Of a stretch of 64,000 nucleotides of DNA, positions 53,855-61,445 are shown piece by piece (positions within the stretch are counted from its first letter, which is position 1; every line of letters begins with the position of its first letter). Source of the DNA: JAFDBW01 sp963825575 (lineage in GTDB: Bacteria; Desulfobacterota; Desulfuromonadia; Desulfuromonadales; BM103); the NCBI GenBank assembly GCA_963825575.1, contig CAWGUB010000013.1, positions 42,082 through 106,081 of the forward strand, written 5' to 3'. A model generated the notes under the pieces. That model ran no database searches and had not been told where the DNA came from. It saw only the letters and a program-made list of their open reading frames with translations. Both the position numbers and the translations under genes were made by a program.

Positions 53855-56185
53855 ATGTCAGACAACCTGTTAAATCCACTTCCTGAACAGGGCGAAAAAG
53901 AAGCCCACCTGCTTGATTACCTGCACGTCGTTCAGCGCCGCTGGAGAATCGCTCTTGTGGTGTTCCTGTTGGTCTTTGCCGTCGTGGCGATCAAAACCTT
54001 CCTTGAGACACCGGTCTATCAGGCGACTGCGACGCTCAGGATCGGCTTGAAGCCGGACACCTCGCAGGAAGTTCTCGAAAAGCGCAAAGAGCGTTATTAC
54101 AGCATGGAATCCGAGCTTCAGGTCTTGAGCTCTTTCAAAGTCGCTGAGCGTGCGGCGCAGCTTCTACAGCTCAACTGGCATCTTCAGGACGCATCGCAAG
54201 AACCAGCCTTGCAAATTCGTCGCCTGATTGTTCAGGACGACATTGATTTGTTAACGCTCCAGGTTCTCGACGGCGGCCGTTTCAAGCTCTTCACTGACTC
54301 CGGCGTCCTGCTCGAAGATGGCCGGAGCGGAATCCCGTTTGCGGAAAAGGTTAAAGGCCTGATTGAACTCGGCGCCGTGACTCCGGGAGATATATACGAG
54401 CTGGTGCGCATTTCCTCCGAGCAGGCCGCCGGCATGGTCAGCCAGGGGGTCAACGCCTATCCGATGGGCGATCTGACTTCGATGATCGGACTGTCGGTAG
54501 AAAGAACCGACCCGAAGACTGCCCGCGATGTTGCCAACGCGATCGCAACGGCTTACGTTAACCAGGACCGTGAGCAGAAGCTCAAGGAAGCAGCGACCAT
54601 CCTGGATATGATCGATCAGCAGCTGGCGGCCCTGGGTGCGCAGCTGAACGTCTCCGAACAGAACCTCCAAAAATACAAGATTCAAACTGGTCTGCAGCGA
54701 CTCAGTCCTGAAGGCGCCAGCATGATCGATGTCGCCGTGGCCCTCGAAAAACAGCGCGCCGACCTGCTCCTGAAGAGACAGAAGATCGAGGAATTCAGCA
54801 AAGACCCTGGCTACAGTGCTCTTGAACCATCGCTGGTCGAATCACTCCCCGGTGTTCCGGAACTGCTCACCCGGTTGCTGGAGCTGCGTAGCATCAGGGG
54901 CGAACTGCTGCGTGAGTATACGCCGTCGCATCCGGACGTGATCGACGTCGAAGGCAAGATCGGCCTTCTGAAAGAGGAGATAGCCAACGCCGCAGTCGTT
55001 GCCATCAAATCGCTCGACCAGGAACTTGCCGCCATAGATGCTGACCTGGAGATCAGCAGCAAAAAGCTGGAACAGGTTCCCGAAGAGGAACTTCAACTGG
55101 CCAGGTTGAGCAGGTCCAGCTCCGTCAACGCAGAACTCTACAGCTACTTGTTGCAGCGCCAGCAGGAAGAGCGCATCGCCCAGGCGTCGATTACCAGCAA
55201 GGTCGAAATTGTCAACGATGCGCTGCTGCCTGTGTCACCGATCAAGCCGAACAAGCAGAAAGCTCTTGGTCTGGGGCTGTTGATCGGTCTTCTGCTTGGT
55301 GTCGGTTTGACCTTCCTGCTCGAATACCTCGATCAGACGATCAAGGATGAGGAGGAGATCGAGGAAAAGTTCGGGCTCACGGTCCTTGGCACGATCCCGC
55401 AGATCTCTGATGCGATCGACAGTGACAAACGACAGCTGGTGACGCACCTGGAGCCGCATTCGATCCCTGCTGAAGCCTTTCTGGCCTTGCGCACCAATAT
55501 CCACTTCATCCTGACCAACCAGAAGCACAAGACGTTGATGCTGACCAGCTGCCTGCCTGACGAAGGTAAGTCAACCGTCGCGGTAAATTTGGCTGCGACC
55601 ATGGCGCAGACCGGGGCCAAAATTCTCCTGGTGGGATGCGACCTGCGCCGACCGTCCCTTTATGCTGCATTGGAACAATCTGAGACACCGGGTTTATCCG
55701 ACATGCTTTCAAAAGGTTCTAAATCGGCACTCCGACGATTGGAAGCTCTTGGCTTTGATTTCATTCCGGCTGGGACAGAGCCGCCCAATCCAACACAATT
55801 GTTAAGTTCAGATGCAATGAAGCGATTCCTTGATGCTGCTAAACAGCAATACGATTTTGTCATTCTTGATGTCCCGCCGTTGATACCGGTTACCGATACC
55901 TTGATCCTCTCCTCATTGGTCGATTTAAGCCTTATGGTCTTAGAGCCATGCCGTATCCCGGAAAAATTACTTAAGCGGGCTATACAGCTTTTGCACAACC
56001 ATGAAGCCGAAATTGCCGGTGTTGTCATCAATGATAAAACCGGGAAGGGGGCTAAATATTACGGCGGCTACAATTATTACAACAGCAAGTATTATGAGGG
56101 GTATTACCGGCGCGCCACTGACGGACCTAAGCCCTCATGGTGGAGGAGGGTGATTGCGAAGGTTTGGAGATTCATCAATGGATGA
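53855..56185 (+). CDS. Wzc-type polysaccharide co-polymerase/BY-kinase, copy 2
   Basis: This 776-residue protein has the same layout as its upstream neighbour: Wzz domain and membrane helix (about 34-52), coiled-coil region, second helix near 470, Walker A SCLPDEGKSTVA, Walker A' ILLVGCDLRRPS, Walker B YDFVILDVPP, and a Tyr-rich tail (YYGGYNYYNSKYYEGYY). It is clearly a paralogue rather than a fragment. Codon use drifts to a more AT-rich style after about 55.67 kb. The IVP-carrying repeat element begins 5 bp after its stop. Confidence 0.93.
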   Translation: MSDNLLNPLPEQGEKEAHLLDYLHVVQRRWRIALVVFLLVFAVVAIKTFLETPVYQATATLRIGLKPDTSQEVLEKRKERYYSMESELQVLSSFKVAERAAQLLQLNWHLQDASQEPALQIRRLIVQDDIDLLTLQVLDGGRFKLFTDSGVLLEDGRSGIPFAEKVKGLIELGAVTPGDIYELVRISSEQAAGMVSQGVNAYPMGDLTSMIGLSVERTDPKTARDVANAIATAYVNQDREQKLKEAATILDMIDQQLAALGAQLNVSEQNLQKYKIQTGLQRLSPEGASMIDVAVALEKQRADLLLKRQKIEEFSKDPGYSALEPSLVESLPGVPELLTRLLELRSIRGELLREYTPSHPDVIDVEGKIGLLKEEIANAAVVAIKSLDQELAAIDADLEISSKKLEQVPEEELQLARLSRSSSVNAELYSYLLQRQQEERIAQASITSKVEIVNDALLPVSPIKPNKQKALGLGLLIGLLLGVGLTFLLEYLDQTIKDEEEIEEKFGLTVLGTIPQISDAIDSDKRQLVTHLEPHSIPAEAFLALRTNIHFILTNQKHKTLMLTSCLPDEGKSTVAVNLAATMAQTGAKILLVGCDLRRPSLYAALEQSETPGLSDMLSKGSKSALRRLEALGFDFIPAGTEPPNPTQLLSSDAMKRFLDAAKQQYDFVILDVPPLIPVTDTLILSSLVDLSLMVLEPCRIPEKLLKRAIQLLHNHEAEIAGVVINDKTGKGAKYYGGYNYYNSKYYEGYYRRATDGPKPSWWRRVIAKVWRFING

Positions 56186-56189
56186 ATCC

Positions 56190-56671
56190 GGGACGCGGCA
56201 CGCGGGACGAGGGACGCGAAAGTCGAATGCATATTCAATGTAATGAAATGACAGGAGGGATTTTATGCGATTTGAGGATCTGGATGTATGGAAACGTTCT
56301 GCTCGATTGAGCGCAAGTATCTATAAGGATTTGTCAGAGTTGAGGGATTATGGATTCAAAGACCAGATAACGAGGTCCGGACTTTCAATCCCAAGTAATA
56401 TTTCGGAAGGTTGCGAAAGACCGTCGGCAAAAGAGTGTATCAACTTCCTTAATTATGCCAAAGGCTCCTGTGGTGAATTGAGAACACAAATTTTCATAGG
56501 CATGGAGATAGATTACATTCCCAAAGAGTCTGGAAAGAAGTGGTTGGATGAGACCATTGCAATCTCCTCGATGATTGGTGGATTAATAAAGTCAAAAAAG
56601 AGCTACCTGGCTAATAACTCAAAGAAATAGGTTCACGGTTTTCGCGTCCCTCGTCCCGCGTTCCGCGTCCC
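56190..56671. mobile_element. GGGACGC-family hairpin element carrying a four-helix-bundle gene
   Basis: Left (56190-56217) and right (56644-56671) arms are each four 7-nt units and are near-perfect reverse complements, with the variant unit GGGACGA matched by TCGTCCC at the mirrored place and only one mismatch in 28 bp. The similarity continues for a few bases on both sides. Between them lies a single gene with its own ribosome-binding site. There is no transposase. Confidence 0.65.
56265..56630 (+). CDS. four-helix-bundle protein (23S rRNA intervening-sequence protein type)
   Basis: The 121-residue protein matches the IVP/TIGR02436 family: FEDLDVWKRSARLSASIY at the N terminus, DQITRSGLSIPSNISEGCERPS in the middle, and FLNYAKGSCGELRTQI. 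Family members are best known from insertions in 23S rRNA genes, but no rRNA is present here. Function is unknown; related proteins include the Avd factor of diversity-generating retroelements, and no such retroelement is seen in this window. An AGGAGGG site precedes the ATG. Confidence 0.88.
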   Translation: MRFEDLDVWKRSARLSASIYKDLSELRDYGFKDQITRSGLSIPSNISEGCERPSAKECINFLNYAKGSCGELRTQIFIGMEIDYIPKESGKKWLDETIAISSMIGGLIKSKKSYLANNSKK

Positions 56672-56691
56672 GATTTTTGCTACGCAAAAAT

Positions 56692-57593
56692 ATGATCGAC
56701 TTCCACACCCACATACTTCCCGCTCTGGACGACGGCGCCCTAACGGTCGACGATTCGATCGCAATGGCGAATTCGTTGTTGTCATTCGGTTACAAAACCG
56801 TCTGCTGCACTCCACACTGCATCAAGGGCTACTACGATCTTACGCCGCAGCGGGTGCGTGAAGCGACGCTGATGCTGCAGGCGGACCTCGATAACGAAGG
56901 TATCCAGCTTGAACTCTGGCCGGGCATGGAGTACATGCTCGACGAGTTTTTCCACGAATTCGCCGAAGATCTCCTGCCGCTTGGCAACACGAAACTCGTC
57001 CTCTGTGAAGCCCCGCCGCAGGCCCATCCAGGGTTTGTTCAGGAGGGGTTGGAGCTGATTGTTGAGAAGGGGTTTGTTCCGCTTGGTCGCTCATCCTGAG
57101 CGAACTCAATTTTTCTTTGAAAAATTGAGTTCGCGGGACGCGGGACGCGGGACGCGGAACGCGGATAAACTTAAAAGCTTTGGGCAAGATGATATAGGTT
57201 GACGAACAAAACGCCTCACGCAGCTTTTTAAAAAGATTCTGGCCTTTCGCGTCCCGCGTCCCGCGTCCCGCGTCCCTTGAGTCTAAAGAAACCTCTCACC
57301 CCTTACCCCACACCCCTTTTCTGGAAGGTTGTCTCTTCCATGCAAACCTGGGAAGTTTCACCGGCTTCTACGGCCCTAAAGTCCAACGCAACGCCTACGA
57401 ACTCCTCAAGCTCGGCGCCTATACCGCACTCGCCAGCGATCTGCATGAAAGCCGGTCCTCTGCGAATGTACTGGTGCAAGACAAGTTCGAGAACAATCCT
57501 TTTTTGAAAAAGCTCTCGGAGTTTGATGGGGTCGCTCCGGAAATACAAAAACCAATTAAACCTGGGGAAGGAGAACAAATCGGCCTGTTTTAG
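56692..57593 (+). pseudogene. CpsB/YwqE-type PHP protein-tyrosine phosphatase, interrupted by a repeat element
   Basis: The first frame (56692-57099) encodes the PHP motifs MIDFHTHILPALDDG and CCTPHCIKGYY. A one-base shift near 57085 is needed to read the conserved VAHPERTQFFFEK. A GGGACGC inverted-pair element then occupies 57131-57276. The C-terminal third resumes in the third frame, with GSFTGFYGPKVQRNAYELL and TALASDLHESR, and ends at 57593. These phosphatases reverse BY-kinase autophosphorylation, so its loss next to two Wzc genes would matter. A hairpin (ATTTTTGC/GCAAAAAT) abuts the start codon. Confidence 0.75.
57131..57276. repeat. GGGACGC-family element inserted in the PHP phosphatase gene (empty)
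   Basis: The left arm (57135-57162) has three exact GGGACGC and one GGAACGC. The right arm (57249-57276) has four exact GCGTCCC. The 86-bp interior has no gene. The direct repeat TTGAGT occurs immediately outside both ends (57125-57130 and 57277-57282), as expected of a 6-bp target duplication. Confidence 0.75.
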
Positions 57594-57597
57594 TTTT

Positions 57598-58136
57598 GGC
57601 CACAGATAATATCTGAAAAGTCTGATTGTTATTTATTTTTATGAATTATTTTTGGAGGGGAATATGGGGTATTTATATGCTGAAGACACAAATCAGGTCA
57701 TCTGCTCTTTCTATAATGTTTACAACAGTCTAGGTTATGGCTTTTTGGAGAAAGTCTATGAGAACGCTCTCTTCCAAGAACTTTCCGGTCTTGGAATGCA
57801 TGTATCGCAGCAAGAGGCTGTCAAAGTGGAGTATAAAGGAAGTGTTGTAGGTGACTATCAATGCGACTTGCTGGTAAACGGGAGAGTTGTTGTAGAGATC
57901 AAAGCCGCAAAGTGTTTGCTCCCCGATCACGATGCGCAGCTATTGAATTATCTGAAGGCGACTAGTTTTAAAGTTGGGTTGCTGTTGAACTTTGGCCCCA
58001 AGCCGGAGGTTAGAAGAAGAGTTTTTTGATAATGCTTGGCCACAGATCAAATCTGAATAAACTGATTTGTGTAATCCCAAAGATTCATTAAACTTTTGCC
58101 CTAGTCTTATCCGAATTTTCAGATTTGATCTGTGGC
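57598..58136. mobile_element. GCCACAGATC-family repeats flanking a second GxxExxY gene
   Basis: A forward copy (57598-57627) lies before the gene and a second forward copy (58038-58068) after it. A reverse copy (58109-58136) closes the group. The core GCCACAGATCAAATCTG contains its own small hairpin (CAGAT-CAA-ATCTG). The outermost copies form an inverted pair around the gene. The 40 bp between the last two copies could be a separate empty pair. Confidence 0.55.
57664..58029 (+). CDS. GxxExxY protein (PD-(D/E)xK nuclease-like), copy 2
   Basis: The 121-residue protein has GYGFLEKVYENAL (the GxxExxY motif) and YQCDLLVNGRVVVEIKAAK, where Asp and Glu-x-Lys fit the nuclease-like core. HDAQLLNYLKAT near the C terminus is also conserved. 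It is only distantly similar to the copy at 48.03 kb, so the two were not produced by a recent duplication. A GGAGGGG site precedes the ATG. It is flanked by a different repeat family from copy 1. Confidence 0.85.
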   Translation: MGYLYAEDTNQVICSFYNVYNSLGYGFLEKVYENALFQELSGLGMHVSQQEAVKVEYKGSVVGDYQCDLLVNGRVVVEIKAAKCLLPDHDAQLLNYLKATSFKVGLLLNFGPKPEVRRRVF

Positions 58137-58176
58137 AAAAAATATAGGATTTAAAGGGTTATATAGGAGATTTTTC

Positions 58177-59139
58177 ATGCGTCATTACGATTCAATTAAA
58201 CGAGTGCTCGTCACCGGCGGTGCTGGTTTCCTCGGCTCGCATCTTTGCGAACGCCTGATCAACGACGGTCACGATGTACTTTGTGTCGATAACTTCTACA
58301 CCGGTCGTCGTGCGAACATCGCACACCTGCTCGACCATGCGAATTTCGAGGTGATGCGGCACGATGTGACCTTTCCGTTGTACGTTGAGGTTGATGAGAT
58401 CTACAACCTGGCATGCCCGGCAGCGCCGATCCACTACCAGTTCGACCCGGTGGCGACAACCAAGGTGAGTGTCCACGGGGCGATTAATATGCTTGGTCTG
58501 GCCAAACGCACCAAGGCGAAGATATTCCAGGCCTCGACCAGCGAAGTGTACGGTGACCCAACCGTGCATCCACAGAAAGAAGATTACTGGGGCAATGTCA
58601 ACCCGATCGGTTTGCGGTCCTGCTACGATGAGGGCAAGCGCTGCGCCGAGACTCTCTTTTTCGACTATCGCCGCCAACACAACGTCGCCATCAAGGTAGC
58701 CCGGATCTTCAACACCTATGGCCCGCGTATGCACATCAACGATGGCCGGGTGGTTTCGAACTTCATTGTCCAGGCGCTGAAAGGGGAGGACATCACCATT
58801 TATGGTGACGGCTCACAGACCCGCTCCTTCTGCTACTGCGATGACCTGGTAGAAGGCTTTATCCGTCTCATGGACACCTCTGATGAGGTCACTGGTCCCA
58901 TGAACCTCGGCAATCCTGGTGAATTCACAATCAAACAGCTCGCAGAAATCGTCATCGAGATGGTTGGTTCAGGATCGAAGCTGATCTACAAGCCACTACC
59001 CAGTGACGATCCGAAGCAGCGCCAACCTGACATCTCTTTTGCACAAGCAACACTTGATGGGTGGTCACCCGAGATTAAGCTCAGGGATGGTCTGCAGAAA
59101 ACGATCGAGTATTTCGATGATTATCTGAAAAATGGGTAA
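58177..59139 (+). CDS. UDP-glucuronic acid decarboxylase (UXS-type SDR)
   Basis: The 320-residue extended SDR has VTGGAGFLGSHLCERL, the UXS phrase YNLACPAAPIHYQ, TSEVYGDPTVHPQ, the catalytic Tyr and Lys in GLRSCYDEGKRCAET, and NTYGPRMHINDGRVVSNF. It converts UDP-glucuronate to UDP-xylose. The ATG at 58177 follows an AGGAGA site; a longer frame reaches into the upstream repeat arm. A GCAGAG-family element begins 8 bp after its stop. Confidence 0.94.
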   Translation: MRHYDSIKRVLVTGGAGFLGSHLCERLINDGHDVLCVDNFYTGRRANIAHLLDHANFEVMRHDVTFPLYVEVDEIYNLACPAAPIHYQFDPVATTKVSVHGAINMLGLAKRTKAKIFQASTSEVYGDPTVHPQKEDYWGNVNPIGLRSCYDEGKRCAETLFFDYRRQHNVAIKVARIFNTYGPRMHINDGRVVSNFIVQALKGEDITIYGDGSQTRSFCYCDDLVEGFIRLMDTSDEVTGPMNLGNPGEFTIKQLAEIVIEMVGSGSKLIYKPLPSDDPKQRQPDISFAQATLDGWSPEIKLRDGLQKTIEYFDDYLKNG

Positions 59140-59146
59140 AGGATTT

Positions 59147-59262
59147 TCTTGCAGAGGCGCGGAGTACGCAGAGAAAGATTAAGCCATTCTTTAGGTTTAA
59201 AATCTTTAAAGCGCCAACTCTGTGCTCTCTGCGTCTCGAGTGAGTGTAGCGAGCGGGCGTGA
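59147..59262. repeat. GCAGAG-family hairpin element, empty copy
   Basis: The left arm (59147-59177) and the right arm with the conserved tail (59216-59262) match the copies at 43.6 and 48 kb. Only 38 bp separate them, with no gene. The tail ends one base before the start codon of the next small gene. Confidence 0.7.
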
Positions 59263-59263
59263 T

Positions 59264-59509
59264 ATGAATGCTCTGGAAATGATTCTGGAAGACATTAACA
59301 GCAAGTTTGACCTGGTACTGGAAGGGCAGGAATCACTCCGCAGAGACTTGTATAACGTCCGCGATGAACTGGCTGAAAAAATTGATCAGAGTACCCTTGC
59401 TATCAAGGCTTTGAGTCAAAAGATTGATCAGGTTGTTGGCAATCTCGATGCTCACCGACGGGATACGGAAGTGCATCGTAGCTACCAGGTTCGTGAAGAA
59501 CAGACTTGA
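59264..59509 (+). CDS. small coiled-coil protein
   Basis: The 81-residue protein is predicted almost entirely helical, with a heptad pattern over residues 10-70 (KFDLVLEGQESLRRDLYNV, LSQKIDQVVGNLDAHRRDTE). Similar small coiled-coil proteins of unknown function are common in Desulfuromonadales. The ATG at 59264 directly follows the tail of a GCAGAG element, so no usual ribosome-binding site is present; the GGGCGTGA of the tail may serve. A terminator follows. Confidence 0.6.
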   Translation: MNALEMILEDINSKFDLVLEGQESLRRDLYNVRDELAEKIDQSTLAIKALSQKIDQVVGNLDAHRRDTEVHRSYQVREEQT

Positions 59510-59553
59510 TCGTCAATTACATCAGATCCGATCGTTGGATAAATATCTCTATG

Positions 59554-59582
59554 GGACAGGTTTGATAAACCTGTCCTTTTTT
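59554..59582 (+). terminator. Rho-independent terminator
   Basis: A perfect 10-bp stem (GGACAGGTTT/AAACCTGTCC) with a 3-nt loop is followed by six T. It ends the coiled-coil gene. Confidence 0.92.
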
Positions 59583-59591
59583 GTTTAACAT

Positions 59592-59645
59592 TTGACAAAA
59601 CTCACTGCTACGACATAAGATGCGAGCTGTGTTCAATCGTTGAAC
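59592..59645 (+). promoter_or_regulatory. promoter with palindromic operator upstream of the EPS regulator
   Basis: TTGACA (59592-59597) and TAAGAT (59616-59621) are 18 bp apart. A perfect palindrome GTTCAATCGTTGAAC (59631-59645) overlaps the first transcribed bases. It is a plausible operator for the MarR-type regulator encoded 110 bp downstream. Confidence 0.55.
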
Positions 59646-59717
59646 GCATATAAACATCTGATATAAAGGCTATTTTTATGACGTGCTTATTGTTAATTAT
59701 TATAGCCTTGGCTTTGC

Positions 59718-59745
59718 GCGTCCCGCGTTACACGTCCCGCGTCCC
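59718..59745 (-). repeat. GCGTCCC heptad array before the EPS regulator gene
   Basis: Four 7-nt units in the reverse orientation (GCGTCCC, GCGTTAC, ACGTCCC, GCGTCCC) end 9 bp before the regulator start codon, where a ribosome-binding site would be. No forward partner was found upstream. Confidence 0.7.
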
Positions 59746-59754
59746 GGTTTTCTT

Positions 59755-60099
59755 ATGAGTGAAGAATTAAACTACAAAGTCATCAAACTCATCGAGCAGG
59801 ATGCCGAGATATCTCAACGTGAACTCTCCAAAGAGCTCGGTGTCAGCCTCGGTAAGGTTAACTATTGTCTGCGTGCGTTGATTGATAAGGGATGGGTGAA
59901 AGCGAAGAACTTTAAAAACAGTTCGAACAAGATGGCCTATCGTTACTTGTTGACCCCTCACGGAGTGCAGCAAAAAACGACTCTTACTGCACAATTTTTA
60001 AAGAGGAAATTGGCGGAGTACGAGGATTTACAGCGTGAGATTGCGTGTCTACAAATTGAAGTGGCACATATGGCTGAGATAAAGAGGGATTCTCCTTAA
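59755..60099 (+). CDS. MarR family EPS-associated transcriptional regulator
   Basis: The 114-residue winged-helix protein has ISQRELSKELGVSLGKVNYCLRALIDKGWVK, the DNA-recognition region typical of the EPS-associated MarR family (TIGR04176), followed by YRYLLTPHGVQQKTTLT and a coiled C terminus. Such regulators sit inside polysaccharide loci. The ATG at 59755 is chosen because a longer frame translates the GCGTCCC array. The stop overlaps the flippase start (TAATG). Confidence 0.88.
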   Translation: MSEELNYKVIKLIEQDAEISQRELSKELGVSLGKVNYCLRALIDKGWVKAKNFKNSSNKMAYRYLLTPHGVQQKTTLTAQFLKRKLAEYEDLQREIACLQIEVAHMAEIKRDSP

Positions 60100-61445
60100 T
60101 GAACATTATCCCGTCTTTTCTTCGCTGTAGAATCGAGCATCGACCCAATCTACTTAAGATCGTCGATAACATCGGTTGGCTTTTTTTCGACAGGCTGTTT
60201 CGATTAGGTGTGGGGTTGTTTATGGGTGCCTGGTTGGCACGCTACCTCGGCCCTGAGCAATTTGGTCTGCTTAGCTTTGCGGGTGCATTTGTCGGCCTGT
60301 TTGGGACGTTCGCCGTGCTGGGTCTGCAGAATATCGTCGTTCGTGATCTAGTGGTCCATCCAGAGAATGCGAATAAAACGATGGGCACGGCGGCCGTGCT
60401 GCAGTTTTTGGGTGGAGTTACGGTTTTCGGACTAACTGCTTTGGCTATCCACATTCTCCGACCGGAGGATGATCTTGTCTGTTTAATGGTCCTGATCCTT
60501 GGGTCTGGCATGATCTTCAAGGGGACAGCCTTTACTAACTACTGGTTTGAAGCAAGAGTCCAGTCTAAGTACACCGTATGGGTTACCAACGCTGTATTCC
60601 TGGTTATGCTGGTTGTCAAGATTGTACTGATCCTTCTGGGCTTTCCGGTTATTTCGTTCGTATGGGTCATTTTCGCGGAAACAGCATTGATGGCTATTGC
60701 CATGCTCATTGTTTTTATGTGGAGAGGCCCTGGGTTGCGTGTCCTGCGAGTAGGTGCCCACAGAGCCGTCGTATTGTTGCGAGACAGTTGGCCGCTTATC
60801 CTCACAGGAGTCGCGATTTCCATTTACATGAAAATCGACCAGGTCATGCTGGGGCAGATGCTGGGAGACCAGGCCGTGGGAATCTACAGCGTTGCGGTTC
60901 GAATTAGCGAGGTCTGGTATTTTATCCCGATGGCCATCGTGGCCTCGGTTTTCCCTGCGATTCTTGATGCAAAAAAACAATCGGATGAACTTTACCGCCA
61001 ACGGTTACAGCAGTTGTATGATCTCATGGTGGGTTTGTCGTTTGCCGTTGCTATTCCGATGACCTTTTTGTCAGACAATATCATCGTGTTGCTCTTCGGT
61101 GGAGCCTACCAGCAGGCAGGTGCTGTTCTCGCAATACATATCTGGGCATCAATCTTTGTGTTCTTGGGTGTTGCCAGCGGAAAATGGTTTTTGGCTGAGA
61201 ATCGACAGATATTAAGCTTCCATCGAGCAGCAATTGGTGCAGCCTTGAATATTGCCTTAAATCTCATACTTATTCCGAAGTACGCTGTTCTTGGGGCAGC
61301 TTGGGCTACTGTCATATCATATTCCGTATCAGCATTTTTCTCAGATGTTCTACAGGCTGAGACCAGAGATATGTTTTGCATGAAAGCAAATTCGTTTAAC
61401 CTCATCAGGCTATTTAGAAACTTAATTCAGACCACGACTAAATGA
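60099..61445 (+). CDS. Wzx-type oligosaccharide flippase
   Basis: The 448-residue protein has about 12-14 membrane helices and the polysaccharide-transporter phrase WLARYLGPEQFGLLSFAGAF near the N terminus, with MKIDQVMLGQM near residue 245. It would move lipid-linked repeat units across the inner membrane. It is translationally coupled to the regulator upstream (TAATG) and the FkbM gene downstream (ATGA). Confidence 0.9.
   Translation: MNIIPSFLRCRIEHRPNLLKIVDNIGWLFFDRLFRLGVGLFMGAWLARYLGPEQFGLLSFAGAFVGLFGTFAVLGLQNIVVRDLVVHPENANKTMGTAAVLQFLGGVTVFGLTALAIHILRPEDDLVCLMVLILGSGMIFKGTAFTNYWFEARVQSKYTVWVTNAVFLVMLVVKIVLILLGFPVISFVWVIFAETALMAIAMLIVFMWRGPGLRVLRVGAHRAVVLLRDSWPLILTGVAISIYMKIDQVMLGQMLGDQAVGIYSVAVRISEVWYFIPMAIVASVFPAILDAKKQSDELYRQRLQQLYDLMVGLSFAVAIPMTFLSDNIIVLLFGGAYQQAGAVLAIHIWASIFVFLGVASGKWFLAENRQILSFHRAAIGAALNIALNLILIPKYAVLGAAWATVISYSVSAFFSDVLQAETRDMFCMKANSFNLIRLFRNLIQTTTK

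Noticed and set aside
56265..56630. Diversity-generating retroelement suggested by the four-helix-bundle (Avd-like) gene
   Set aside because: No reverse transcriptase, template repeat or variable repeat is present nearby.
57101..57133. 14-bp perfect hairpin read as a terminator
   Set aside because: The sequence also encodes the conserved phosphatase phrase HPERTQFFFEK in one frame and lacks a GC-rich stem, so it is treated as coding.
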